Assembly (NCBI GenBank): GCA_021777755.1
Contig: JAJYDE010000046.1
Coordinates: forward strand, 1-32,831
Direction of reading: 5' to 3'
Source: Deltaproteobacteria bacterium
Lineage (GTDB): Bacteria; Desulfobacterota; Syntrophobacteria; Syntrophobacterales; Syntrophobacteraceae
Length of the DNA stretch: 32,831 bases
The notes below the pieces were generated by a model, which made no database searches, had not been told where the DNA came from, and worked only from the letters and a program-made list of their open reading frames with translations. Shown here one piece after another: positions 1 to 10,173 of the stretch. Position 1 is the first letter of the stretch; each line of letters opens with the position of its first letter. Made by a program: the position numbers and the translations under genes.

Positions 1-1096
<1,096 letters not shown>

Positions 1097-1109
1097 GATA
1101 GCCTCTCCA

Positions 1110-1802
1110 TTAGAGCTTGTCATCGGTTATACGGCCATCTTCGAGTCGGATGGTGCGGTCGGCCGCATCGACAATTCGGCTGTCATGGGTGACGATTACG
1201 ACCCCCAAATTGCCCTGGTGCGCCATGGTTTTCATCAGTTCCATCGCACGGAGGCCGTTTTCGGCGTCCAGGGCGGCGGTTGGTTCGTCGGCCAGAAGAA
1301 TTTTAGGGTTGGAGGCCAGGGCGCGGGCTATGCCCACGCGCTGCCGCTGGCCTCCGCTAAGCTGGGCGGGAAAGGCATCCAGCCGGTTGCCAAGGCCCAC
1401 CGAGGCCAGAAGATCGCGAGCCTGCCGTCGGGCCGCCGCGCCCTTTATGCCAAGCAAATCGAGTGCAACCATTACATTTTCCGTCGCCGTCAGGTTGGGG
1501 AACAAATTGTTGGATTGAAAAATGAAGCCGAAATTTTCCAGACGAAGAGTGTTGCGCCGGGCTTCGGGAAGCGAGGCGACGTCGTTTCCGTTCAAAAGGA
1601 CCCGGCCCTGTGTGGGGCGCAGAAGGCAGCCCATGATCTGCACAAGGGTGGTTTTGCCCGAACCCGAAGGGCCGACGAGCAGCAGGATCTCCCCGGCCAT
1701 AATATCGAGATCGATGCCCCGCAGGGCCGCGACAGCCGTTTCGCCGCAACCGTAGTTGTGAGCAACGGAGCGCACCGAGAGCATGGTTTTGTCCCCGGTC
1801 AT
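1110..1802 (-). CDS. ABC exporter ATPase (DevA/LolD-like)
   Basis: The 230-residue nucleotide-binding subunit has Walker A GPSGSGKT, Q-loop FIFQSNNLFPNLT, signature LSGGQRQR, Walker B ILLADEPTAALD and the switch His in VIVTHD. Length and sequence fit the MacB/LolD/DevA branch that pairs with FtsX-like permeases. The start at 1802 is chosen because its ATG overlaps the permease stop as ATGA, which implies translational coupling. A longer open frame reaches 1949 but only antisense to the permease end, and it carries no conserved sequence. It energises the permease encoded just before it. Confidence 0.9.
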   Translation of the reverse strand: MTGDKTMLSVRSVAHNYGCGETAVAALRGIDLDIMAGEILLLVGPSGSGKTTLVQIMGCLLRPTQGRVLLNGNDVASLPEARRNTLRLENFGFIFQSNNLFPNLTATENVMVALDLLGIKGAAARRQARDLLASVGLGNRLDAFPAQLSGGQRQRVGIARALASNPKILLADEPTAALDAENGLRAMELMKTMAHQGNLGVVIVTHDSRIVDAADRTIRLEDGRITDDKL

Positions 1803-2941
1803 CGAAACACCCGCACAGGGTCGATGCGAGTCACCACGCGAAGGGACACGGCCGCGGCCAGCCAGCAATCGCCAAGGGTTGTCATGCCTATTGCCGCGAC
1901 CAGCCAGGAGGGCATCTCGGGGGCCGCGCTCGCGTTTCGTGCCGACCATACCAGGAAGGCCACCACGATCATGCCGATGACATAGCCGATGATTCCGGCA
2001 AGCGAGGCCTGCATGAGGACAATTCGATAGAGATAGCCGGTGGGCCCTCCCATGGCCCGCAGGGTCGCATATTCGGGAAGATGATCGATCGTGTTCGCAT
2101 AGAGGGTTTGGGCGACGATAACCCCGCCGATGAGCAAACCCAGGACGGCTGACATGATGAGTGAAACTCCGGCGCCGGTCGTAAACAACCAGTATTTTGC
2201 CGAACTGGCGGCGAAGTCGGCCGAGGTGATGACATGCGTGTCGGGCAAATGTTGCTGGAGCCTGTCTCGCACGTCCTCGATTCCGTAGCCGGGGGCCACT
2301 TTGACCAGGACATAGGAGATGTGGCGATCTCCGGCCCCCACCATGCGCCGTGCGCTGGAAAGGGAGGTGAAAACGAAGGGCGACTGGGTGAAGGTGCGAA
2401 TGCCGCTGGTCATGCCGACAACACGAGAGCGAACGTCATTTATCTCGACGAGTTGGCCTATTTTCTCGGCTCGAAGCAGGTGTGCGTAAAGCCGGTCGAT
2501 GATCACGCCGTCGGGTTGGCCGAGAAGCGTGTGCGGATCGGCGTGATCGCACAGGTTCCACGGCAACTCCATGGTGGCGTCGGGGGCAACGCCGACAATG
2601 GAAATGGATTCGGTCACTCCGTCGGGTCTTTTCCATTGGCTGAAGTCCAGGATCATGGATTCGGCGCGCTCAACTCCCGGTACGCCCAGCGCCTGGAAGC
2701 GGCGCCGCTCGTTCTGGGGGGTGCTGACATCCTCCGATGTAACGCCCGGGGCCGTGATGAAGATGTCCGCGTGCGAGTGGGTGGCGATCGTCGAGGTGGT
2801 CGAGATGAAGTTTAGGAGCAACCCGATTTGCATCCCCATCAGGATGACTGAAAAGGCTATGCCGACGAGCGTTACGATGAATCGCGCCCTATCATGGGTG
2901 AGATTTCGCCAGGCAATCAAAAAGGGGATGGATTTGGCCAT
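1799..2941 (-). CDS. ABC exporter permease, FtsX/DevC-like
   Basis: The 380-residue protein has one N-terminal membrane segment (about residues 22-45: FIVTLVGIAFSVILMGMQIG), a large periplasmic domain, and three C-terminal segments (about 255-280, 305-330, 340-365). This is the FtsX/MacB permease topology. The start of the protein (FLIAWRNLTHDRARF) resembles DevC, the permease of cyanobacterial DevBCA-type exporters. With the adaptor and ATPase genes it forms a three-component exporter read permease, ATPase, adaptor. DevBCA of heterocyst cyanobacteria exports glycolipid, but that substrate should not be carried over to this organism. Confidence 0.85.
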   Translation of the reverse strand: MAKSIPFLIAWRNLTHDRARFIVTLVGIAFSVILMGMQIGLLLNFISTTSTIATHSHADIFITAPGVTSEDVSTPQNERRRFQALGVPGVERAESMILDFSQWKRPDGVTESISIVGVAPDATMELPWNLCDHADPHTLLGQPDGVIIDRLYAHLLRAEKIGQLVEINDVRSRVVGMTSGIRTFTQSPFVFTSLSSARRMVGAGDRHISYVLVKVAPGYGIEDVRDRLQQHLPDTHVITSADFAASSAKYWLFTTGAGVSLIMSAVLGLLIGGVIVAQTLYANTIDHLPEYATLRAMGGPTGYLYRIVLMQASLAGIIGYVIGMIVVAFLVWSARNASAAPEMPSWLVAAIGMTTLGDCWLAAAVSLRVVTRIDPVRVFR

Positions 2942-2977
2942 AGACTGATTCCATTATCGACCACGCTTTATCGCTCG

Positions 2978-3307
2978 CTATTTTCTATCATAAAAGACCG
3001 CCAACCACACGGTTTTTTGGACCGGGTCGGTCCATTCCACCCGATGTCTCAATCGGGGGGGGATATCGATCCAGTCGCCGGCTCTCAAAATGAGAATTTG
3101 CTCCTCGCCTTCAATTCTGATTGCCGCGCTTCCGCTGACCACCATTACCCATTCAGATTCTTCCTGGTCGTACCAGAAGCCCTCGGGAGAAGAATTGGAA
3201 TGAGAAATGATCCTTTCTATTCTGACTTTGCCCGAAGCGATCAGGGGTTCGAAAAATTCCTCCCTGGATCGGTTTGGCGCCGCCAGGAAAATGTTTCCCT
3301 TCCTCAC
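2978..3307 (-). CDS. Small cupin-domain protein
   Basis: The 109-residue single-domain beta-barrel has cupin motif 1 around SEWVMVVSGSAAIRIEG, then AGDWIDIPPRLRHRVEW as motif 2. The start is GTG at 3307, preceded by AGGAGG at good distance; no ATG start competes. Such stand-alone cupins bind metals or small ligands, and substrate cannot be read from sequence. It lies between the glnA terminator and the exporter genes on the same strand, with 36 bases to the permease start, so it may be co-transcribed with the exporter. Confidence 0.75.
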   Translation of the reverse strand: MRKGNIFLAAPNRSREEFFEPLIASGKVRIERIISHSNSSPEGFWYDQEESEWVMVVSGSAAIRIEGEEQILILRAGDWIDIPPRLRHRVEWTDPVQKTVWLAVFYDRK

Positions 3308-3344
3308 GATCGGTCCTCCTGAGGATCGGCGGGGGAGTCCCCGG

Positions 3345-3385
3345 AAACAAAAAATCCTCCCGGCCGGATTTCCCGGACGGGAGGA
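3345..3385 (-). terminator. Intrinsic terminator of glnA
   Basis: On the minus strand an 8-bp stem (arms 3378-3385 and 3355-3362) is followed by a run of six T, then GTTT. It lies 27 bases past the glnA stop and before the cupin gene, so it should separate the nitrogen block from the genes after it. Confidence 0.85.
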
Positions 3386-3411
3386 CCTGGAACTTCAAAA
3401 ACCAGCCAAGC

Positions 3412-4824
3412 CTATATGTCGAAATAGAGCTTGTATTCCATGGGATGGGGGCGCATGCGAACGGCGTCCACTTCGTTTTTGGTTTTGTACTCGATCCACG
3501 TGTCGATCACGTCCTGGGTGAAAACATCGCCCTTGAGCAGGAACTCATGATCTTTTTCCAGGTTCTTCAGGGCTTCGTCCAAAGCGCCCGGGGTCGAGGG
3601 AACCTTTGCCAGTTCCTCGGGGCTCAGGCCGTAGATGTCTTGATCGAGGGGATCGCCCGGATCGATGCGGTTTTCGATCCCGTCAAGAGCGGCCATAAGG
3701 AGGGCGCTGAAAGCCAGGTAGCCGTTGCAGGAAGGATCGGGGAAGCGAACTTCGAGCCGCTTGGCTTTCGGATTGGCCGAATACATCGGAATACGGATGC
3801 TCGCGCTGCGGTTGCGGCTCGAATAGGCCAGGTTGACCGGGGCTTCGTAGCCGGGGACCAGTCGCTTGTAGGAATTGGTGGTCGGGTTGGTGATGGCGCA
3901 CAGGGCCGGAGCGTGCTTCAAGATGCCGCCGGCGGCCCAGAGGGCCATTTGGCTCAGTCCGCCGTATTTGTCGCCTGCGAAAAGCGGATTGCCTTCCTTC
4001 CAGATGCTGATATGGGTGTGCATGCCGGTGCCGTTATCGCCAAAAAGGGGCTTGGGCATGAGGGTGACGGTCTTGCCGTGTTTTCGGGCGACATTTTTCA
4101 GAACATATTTGTACCAGGCCAGGTTGTCGGCCATCTTAACCAGGGGCGCGGCCTTCATATCGATTTCGGCCTGGCCGCCGGTGGCCACTTCGTGGTGCTG
4201 GCATTCGGTCTCGATACCCACCTGCTCCATGGTGAGGATCATATCCGAGCGCAGATCCTGCTGGGAGTCCATGGGGGGCACCGGGAAATAGCCCTCTTTG
4301 TACCGGGGCTTGTAGCCGAGGTTGGGATTTTCGATTCTGCCCGTGTTCCACTGCCCCTCGACGGAATCAACGTAGTAGTAGCTGGAGTTTACCGTGGAGT
4401 CGTAGCGGACATCGTCAAAGATGAAAAACTCGGCTTCAGGGCCGATCCAGACCATGTCGCCGATGCCGGTGAACTTGAGATACTGCTCGGCCTTCTGAGC
4501 TATATTTCTGGGGTCCCTGGAGTATCTTTCCATCGTGACCGGATCGACTATGTTGCATATGAGCGAAAGGGTCGGATGGGCCATGAAGGGGTCCATGACC
4601 GCGGTGTCCGGATCCGGGATGATGAGCATGTCGCTTGCGTGAATCGGCTGCCAGCCGCGGATGCTCGAGCCGTCGAATCCGTAGCCGGTCTGGAAATCGC
4701 CTTCGCCCAGTTCATGCATGGGAACCGAAAAATGTTGCCATACGCCAATAAAATCCATGAATTTGAAATCGACTATCTTTGCGCCGTTTTCCTTCGCAAA
4801 AGCCATTACTTCCTTCGGGGTCAT
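3412..4824 (-). CDS. glnA: Glutamine synthetase, type I
   Basis: The 470-residue enzyme forms glutamine from glutamate, ammonia and ATP in the cytoplasm as a dodecamer. Visible landmarks are [13 protein letters not shown] and FDGSSIRGW in the beta-grasp domain, the metal-binding [16 protein letters not shown] near the ATP/glutamate site, the NRSASIRIP arginine loop, and a C-terminal IYGLSPEE stretch. The Tyr in that last motif is at the place of the adenylylated tyrosine of beta-type enzymes, so control by adenylylation is plausible; no glnE is in the window. AGGAGGAG precedes the ATG. A sigma-54-like promoter lies about 60 bases upstream and a terminator follows. Confidence 0.97.
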   Translation of the reverse strand: MTPKEVMAFAKENGAKIVDFKFMDFIGVWQHFSVPMHELGEGDFQTGYGFDGSSIRGWQPIHASDMLIIPDPDTAVMDPFMAHPTLSLICNIVDPVTMERYSRDPRNIAQKAEQYLKFTGIGDMVWIGPEAEFFIFDDVRYDSTVNSSYYYVDSVEGQWNTGRIENPNLGYKPRYKEGYFPVPPMDSQQDLRSDMILTMEQVGIETECQHHEVATGGQAEIDMKAAPLVKMADNLAWYKYVLKNVARKHGKTVTLMPKPLFGDNGTGMHTHISIWKEGNPLFAGDKYGGLSQMALWAAGGILKHAPALCAITNPTTNSYKRLVPGYEAPVNLAYSSRNRSASIRIPMYSANPKAKRLEVRFPDPSCNGYLAFSALLMAALDGIENRIDPGDPLDQDIYGLSPEELAKVPSTPGALDEALKNLEKDHEFLLKGDVFTQDVIDTWIEYKTKNEVDAVRMRPHPMEYKLYFDI

Positions 4825-4883
4825 ATTCTCCTCCTGAGAATTCTTAAAAATTGGTCGTTCAACAAACCAGTCAGGAATGTCTA

Positions 4884-4900
4884 GGCAAATTGCCTGCCAA
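4884..4900 (-). promoter_or_regulatory. Sigma-54 (-24/-12) promoter of glnA
   Basis: On the minus strand the sequence is TTGGCAGGCAATTTGCC. The GG and GC doublets are exactly 12 bases apart, as required, and 9 of the 11 fixed positions of TGGCAC-N5-TTGCW match. The predicted start of RNA is near 4873, giving a leader of about 49 bases to the glnA ATG. I see no clear NtrC dyad in 4901-5126; the rest of that gap shows nothing else I can name. Confidence 0.7.
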
Positions 4901-5126
4901 CGTCAACAATTTTCTTGCTCCGCGCTCCCTTTCTTCCAGTCGGACCTTTCCTGATGCCTGGAAACTGGAACCAAAAAAACAATTTCGTTACATTTTGGAC
5001 GCGCTTCATCGGGAAATGGCCGGCCACGAAGATGGCCTGACATCCAACCGCCCAATTACTCGACTAAATACATCATTGAAGGGTGAAAATCGATATCGTA
5101 ACAAAAATGTATCCGTCCCCGCTCGC

Positions 5127-7787
5127 CTATTCCCGCGCGAGACAGGCAAGGAGCTTGTCTCGCACTTTTTCATGCATGTCGTAGCTCATCAATTTTTCAC
5201 CGCTAAGATCGGTAACGTAAAAGATATCGACGACCTGTGCTCCCGGAGTCGATATTTTTGCAATCTGGATATTCAACTCCAGTTCGAAAAGAGCCTTGGT
5301 TATGGCGTGGAGCACGCCGGGCCGGTCCCAGGTATAAACTTCAACCAGGGTGTAGAAATCCGAGGCGTCTTCGTCAACGATGACCTTGTCATCTTTTCGC
5401 ACAGGCCGTTTTGCTTCCAGCACCGAAGGTCTACGCCTGTCGTCGAGGATTTGATCCAGGCGGGAGGAATCCTCCAGGACGCGCGCCAGGTCGGTTTCCA
5501 CGCGGCCCCACAGTTCGCCCGGGTGAAGCGGATCGGGGATGCGCTCGACCATCAGTATGTCGCAGGCAACGCCGGGTTCACGGGTAAATATTTCGGCCGA
5601 TAAGATATTGAGCCCCCTGGCCCACAGAATCCCGGTAATCAAGGCGAAAAGCCCCGGCCTGTCGCGGGTAACGATGGTTATCTGCCACATCTCGCCCTTG
5701 GCGGGTTCTGCCAGGAAGGAAAGTGTGCGGCCCTTCAACCGCTTTTCCATGCCGAAATGTTTGAGAATCTCCGCGGGTTGCTGCGAGAGCAGATACCGAA
5801 ACGAAAGCTTTTCCATCCACTCGGATATTTTTTCGTTCTCATCGGGGTTTGCCAGAAGCAAAAGGACCTGTTCCCGGGTTTTAAGGGTACGGGCCTCGAT
5901 ATTTTCCGGTTCGAGGTCGGGGCGCAGCAGGAGTTTGTCGACCTTGAAGAAAAGTTGCGTGAGCAGCGAGGATTTCCAGGCATTCCAGGCTTCCGTGCCG
6001 GTTGCGAGGCTGTCGGCGACTGTAAGCAGATAGAGCATAAGCAGCCGTTTTCGCTCCTTGATGGTCACCGCGCATTGAGCCACGGGTTTTTCGTCCATGA
6101 GATCGCGTTTGAGGGCGGTTTCGGCAAGAAGCAGATGATGTTCGATCAAAAAGCAAAGAAGGCTTTTCTGTGCTGAATCGAGTCCCATTCTTTCGGCAAT
6201 TTCGGCCGCCATGAGCGCGCCGCGAACCGAATGGTTCTTGCCCCGGCCTTTGCCGATGTCGTGCAAAAGCCCGGCGAGGAAAAGAATAGGTCTTTCCGTG
6301 GGGCCCAGCAGGTTGGCGCAGCCTTTGAGGGGCCCATCGGGGTCGACCTCGCCGGCCTCGATCAGGTGCAACTCCCTCACGGTGCGAAGCAGATGCTGGT
6401 CTACGGTGTAGACGTGATAGGAATCATCCTGGACCCTGTAGCGCACAGCCGAAATTTCAGGGATGAAGACCTGCAAAAAGCCGGTTTCAAGCATGGTGTT
6501 AAGGACCGCGAAGGAATGGCGGGCATCGAGCAGAATGTCGAAAAACTGGCTGATCGTCTCCGGATTTCGCCTGTGTTTTTCGTGAAAACTCCCCAAATTT
6601 TCCCGGATGATTCTTCCCGAGTTATGATGGAAATGGGCGCCGGACCGGGCGGCCTGCCAGAAAAAACGCATGAGCAAAAGCGGGTCTTTGCCAACCCATT
6701 CGGGCTCCATGAAGTGAAGGTGTTTGCCTTCGAGAAGAAAAGGGCCGGGCAGGATTTTTTTTCGCAAGGGGAAGGCGCGAAATTTCGTTTTGGTTTCCGC
6801 GAGTCTTTCCAGAAAAAAGTATGTGGTCCTGCTGATGCGGGAAGTGTTTCGATAATAGAGGCGCATGAAGGCTTCGACGGCGGAGCCTTCGGCGCCGGCC
6901 ATGCAGCCCATTCGCTGTGCGATGAGTTCCTGTTCGGGGAAAAGCAGGCGGTCCTGTCTTCGCCCGGCCAACTGGTGCAGTTGAAGTCTTACTCGCCACA
7001 GGAAATCGTAGGCCTGCTCGATCCAGAGCTTTTCGGACTCCATCATCCAGCCGTTTGCCAGCAGGGCCTCGAAAGAGGGGTCCTGGAGGTAGACGATCCC
7101 CGCCCACCGGAGGGTATGCAGGTCGCGAAGCCCCCCGACGCCGTCTTTTACGTTGGGTTCGAGCAGATAGGCGCTCTCGCCGTAGAGTTTGAGCCTTTCG
7201 TCCCTGTAGCGCGACAAGTGGTTGAGAAATCGCCGTTTCCCCGTGGTGCCGAAGGAATTTAGAAAGGAGTCCTTCCACTGCTTGAAAAATTGGGCATCTC
7301 CGGCAATAAATCCCGCTTCGAGGTAATTTGTCAGAATGGTGAAATCGTTTCCGACCATATCGCGGACCATGGAGACCGAAGCGGTGGCGTGGCCCACTTC
7401 GAATCCTCCGTCCCACAAGCCGTATACCAGATCGTGAATGAATTCGGACAGGTGGTCGGGGAGCCTTTTTTGGTAGAGAAAAAGCAGATCGATGTCCGAG
7501 GAGAAGCTTTGTTCTCCGCGGCCTATACCGCCCACGGCCAAAAGCGCCCAGCCCTTGCAGAGCGCATTGTCCTCAACAGTTTTGGAAAGTGCCTCGCGCA
7601 GATGGGAGGAGTAGGTACGCGCCGAGAGCAATCCGGGAACGTCGCCGCGGCACTCCTGGGCGAAATGGTCGCGCAGGTTCTTCAGTTTTCGAAAAGCAGC
7701 GGGATTGAGGGCCATATTCGCTCTACATGAAAGATCAAACCATAGCGTCTTGCCCGGACACGGGGTGACCGCCGGGCAATATCTCAT
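5127..7787 (-). CDS. glnD: PII uridylyltransferase / uridylyl-removing enzyme
   Basis: The 886-residue glutamine sensor uridylylates PII when glutamine is low and reverses this when it is high. Domain order is complete: nucleotidyltransferase with GGIGRGEQSFSSDIDLL (GG at 86-87, Asp98 and Asp100), a central helical region, an HD domain around residues 495-545 with LLHDIGKG, and two C-terminal ACT domains (about 700-780 and 810-886, each with DRPG). The first Met has a weak GGAG upstream; Met25 (7715) is an alternative start. It begins 22 bases after the glnK stop, so enzyme and substrate genes are co-transcribed. Confidence 0.95.
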   Translation of the reverse strand: MRYCPAVTPCPGKTLWFDLSCRANMALNPAAFRKLKNLRDHFAQECRGDVPGLLSARTYSSHLREALSKTVEDNALCKGWALLAVGGIGRGEQSFSSDIDLLFLYQKRLPDHLSEFIHDLVYGLWDGGFEVGHATASVSMVRDMVGNDFTILTNYLEAGFIAGDAQFFKQWKDSFLNSFGTTGKRRFLNHLSRYRDERLKLYGESAYLLEPNVKDGVGGLRDLHTLRWAGIVYLQDPSFEALLANGWMMESEKLWIEQAYDFLWRVRLQLHQLAGRRQDRLLFPEQELIAQRMGCMAGAEGSAVEAFMRLYYRNTSRISRTTYFFLERLAETKTKFRAFPLRKKILPGPFLLEGKHLHFMEPEWVGKDPLLLMRFFWQAARSGAHFHHNSGRIIRENLGSFHEKHRRNPETISQFFDILLDARHSFAVLNTMLETGFLQVFIPEISAVRYRVQDDSYHVYTVDQHLLRTVRELHLIEAGEVDPDGPLKGCANLLGPTERPILFLAGLLHDIGKGRGKNHSVRGALMAAEIAERMGLDSAQKSLLCFLIEHHLLLAETALKRDLMDEKPVAQCAVTIKERKRLLMLYLLTVADSLATGTEAWNAWKSSLLTQLFFKVDKLLLRPDLEPENIEARTLKTREQVLLLLANPDENEKISEWMEKLSFRYLLSQQPAEILKHFGMEKRLKGRTLSFLAEPAKGEMWQITIVTRDRPGLFALITGILWARGLNILSAEIFTREPGVACDILMVERIPDPLHPGELWGRVETDLARVLEDSSRLDQILDDRRRPSVLEAKRPVRKDDKVIVDEDASDFYTLVEVYTWDRPGVLHAITKALFELELNIQIAKISTPGAQVVDIFYVTDLSGEKLMSYDMHEKVRDKLLACLARE

Positions 7788-7808
7788 CGCGAGCAGCTCC
7801 GGATTTGT

Positions 7809-8150
<342 letters not shown>

Positions 8151-8164
8151 TCATCTCCTTTCGA

Positions 8165-9811
8165 TCAATCGTTGGAGTTCTCGACATAACCTTGTGCGAT
8201 GGGGTTGCGCCTGCCCATGCCGAAGGCCTTCGTGGTGACTCTCAGAATGGGAGGGGCCTGCCATCGTTTGTATTCGTTTCGTTCGACCCGCCCGGCGACC
8301 CAGCGCACGGTTAGAGGGTCAAAGCCCCGGGCCACGATCTGCCGGATGGAAAGGCGCTGCTCGACATAGAGGGCCAAAATCGCATCGAGGATTTCGTAAG
8401 GGGGAAGAGTATCCTGGTCTGTCTGGTTTTCGCGCAATTCGGCGGAAGGGGCGCGGGTTATAATGCGCTCAGGCAGCCAGCCGTGTTCCCGCATGAGTTT
8501 GCCTGCAAGCCTGTAGACCATGGTTTTGGGAACATCTCCAAGGACCGCCAGTCCACCGTTCATGTCGCCGTAGAGGGTGCAGTAGCCCACGGAGATCTCG
8601 GATTTGTTTCCGGTGCTAAGCAGAAGCCTGTCGAATTTATTGGAAATGGACATGAGAATCATGCCCCGAAGACGCGCCTGAAGGTTTTCCTCGGTAAAGT
8701 CGTGGGGCAAGTCGCCAAAAATCGGGCTCATGGATTTAAGGGAGGTGGAAAAGAGTTCGTCGATGGGAACCACCTCGAAGCCAATTGCTAGTCTACGCGC
8801 CAATTCACGGGCGTCGGAAAGGCTTTCGGGAGCGTTGTAGGGACCGGGCATGGCGACCCCGAGGACGTTTTCCGCGCCCAGCGCGAGCACGGCCAGGCAG
8901 GCCACGACCGCTGAATCGACCCCGCCGCTGAGTCCGATGACCGCACGGGTGAAGGAGCACTTTCGGGCATAGTCGCGCAGGCCGAGGGTGAGTGCCCCGA
9001 TGATCTCCGAGACCGGATCGGTTTGGGGATCAGGCAGCCGGGGCAGGCTCGACTCCGTGTCGAAATAGATCAAGTCCTGGGCGAAATCGGCCCCCGTCAG
9101 CAGAAGAGAGCCATTTTGATCCCACACCATGCTGTGGCCCTGGAAAATCAGTTCGTCATTGCCTCCGACCTGATTGACATAGATAAGGGGGGCACGGGCG
9201 CAGGCCGCCTGCTGTTTGAGCAACTCGCTCACAAGGTGCGTTTTGCGCAGGTGATAGGGCGAAGCGGAAATGTTTACGAGCAGATCGATTGCTACTTTGC
9301 CCAACTCGCAGACGGGGTTTTGCTGGTAGAGAGGACCGGGGAGGTAGTCGGGGAGGTTCCAGGCGTCCTCGCAAATTGTGAGGCCGATGCGCTTGCCCCG
9401 GAAATCGACAAAAGCGGGGGATTTGCCGGGTTCGAAATATCTTTCCTCGTCGAAGACATCGTAGGAGGGCAGCAGCATCTTGTGAGCTACGGAGCGCAGT
9501 TGGCCGTCATCGTAGAAGACCGCCGAGTTGAAATAGGGTTTGCCGGGGCCATCGTTGATGGAAACGGCGCCGAAGATCACCGCGATGGTCTTGCCGGCCT
9601 CCGCGATGCGCTCCCAGCATTTCAAGCTGTCGGAGACAAAACCGCTCTTGTCCAACAGGTCTCGCGGCGGATAGCCCGTCAGGGACAATTCGGGGAAGAT
9701 GACGAGATCGGCGCCGGCCTTTTTGGCTTTTTGCGTAAAATCGCATATTTTGAGGGTGTTTCCTTCCAAATCCCCGACGAAGGGATCGATTTGTGCCATG
9801 GCGATGCGCAT
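8165..9811 (-). CDS. nadE: Glutamine-dependent NAD+ synthetase
   Basis: The protein of about 548 residues amidates nicotinic acid adenine dinucleotide to NAD+, taking ammonia from glutamine. The N-terminal nitrilase-type glutaminase domain shows the catalytic Glu (FPELSLTGYPPRDLL) and Cys (GLTICEDAW). The C-terminal synthetase domain has the PP-loop GLSGGVDSAVVACLA. I start at 9811 (MRIAMAQIDP) because GAGGAA lies upstream and the nitrilase fold begins there; a longer frame extends to 9880. It heads the operon with PII and glnD, and a sigma-54-like site lies about 160 bases upstream. Confidence 0.95.
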   Translation of the reverse strand: MRIAMAQIDPFVGDLEGNTLKICDFTQKAKKAGADLVIFPELSLTGYPPRDLLDKSGFVSDSLKCWERIAEAGKTIAVIFGAVSINDGPGKPYFNSAVFYDDGQLRSVAHKMLLPSYDVFDEERYFEPGKSPAFVDFRGKRIGLTICEDAWNLPDYLPGPLYQQNPVCELGKVAIDLLVNISASPYHLRKTHLVSELLKQQAACARAPLIYVNQVGGNDELIFQGHSMVWDQNGSLLLTGADFAQDLIYFDTESSLPRLPDPQTDPVSEIIGALTLGLRDYARKCSFTRAVIGLSGGVDSAVVACLAVLALGAENVLGVAMPGPYNAPESLSDARELARRLAIGFEVVPIDELFSTSLKSMSPIFGDLPHDFTEENLQARLRGMILMSISNKFDRLLLSTGNKSEISVGYCTLYGDMNGGLAVLGDVPKTMVYRLAGKLMREHGWLPERIITRAPSAELRENQTDQDTLPPYEILDAILALYVEQRLSIRQIVARGFDPLTVRWVAGRVERNEYKRWQAPPILRVTTKAFGMGRRNPIAQGYVENSND

Positions 9812-9967
9812 TGCCGGCTTCCTCGTTGAAACCCGCCACTTCAAGCCCGACCACAAGTGGGGGAGAAAAATAGATTTCAAATCAAGACGGACGGGTTTTC
9901 AAACTGTCTTCGGTTGCCGCCCGACCGGGAGTGGACGCTATGCTAAACTATCACAGCGATCATACAA

Positions 9968-9984
9968 AGCAATTTATTTGCCAA
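9968..9984 (-). promoter_or_regulatory. Sigma-54 (-24/-12) promoter of nadE-PII-glnD
   Basis: The minus strand reads TTGGCAAATAAATTGCT, with GG and GC exactly 12 bases apart and 10 of 11 fixed consensus positions matched. The predicted start is near 9957, giving a leader of about 146 bases. A TGCACC half-site at 10003-10008 lies about 50 bases upstream of the start and could be half of an NtrC site, but its partner arm is not visible. Confidence 0.7.
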
Positions 9985-10044
9985 ATTCACATTATAACGG
10001 TTTGCACCTACAGCCATTATCTAATCCTTTTTTCAGCTCCCGTA

Positions 10045-10053
10045 TGCTATAAG
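10045..10053 (+). promoter_or_regulatory. Possible extended -10 promoter for the CoA-transferase/GNAT gene
   Basis: TGCTATAAG is an extended -10 element with no good -35. It points toward the gene starting at 10174, leaving a leader of about 115 bases. The gap 9812-10173 is otherwise AT-rich near its centre and holds only this and the divergent sigma-54 site. Confidence 0.4.
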
Positions 10054-10173
10054 AATTAACATTGAGAAAGGTTGTTCGGGGATAACCCTGAAACGAAGAG
10101 AGGTCGGTAATATCGGGCAATGCAATTCCGGCCGGCGGTCCCACCGCCCCGCCCCGCCCCGGAGAATTCAAGC

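Noticed and set aside
3274-4884. A 536-codon plus-strand open frame opposite glnA
   Set aside because: It is a shadow of the conserved glutamine synthetase gene and runs through its terminator and promoter.
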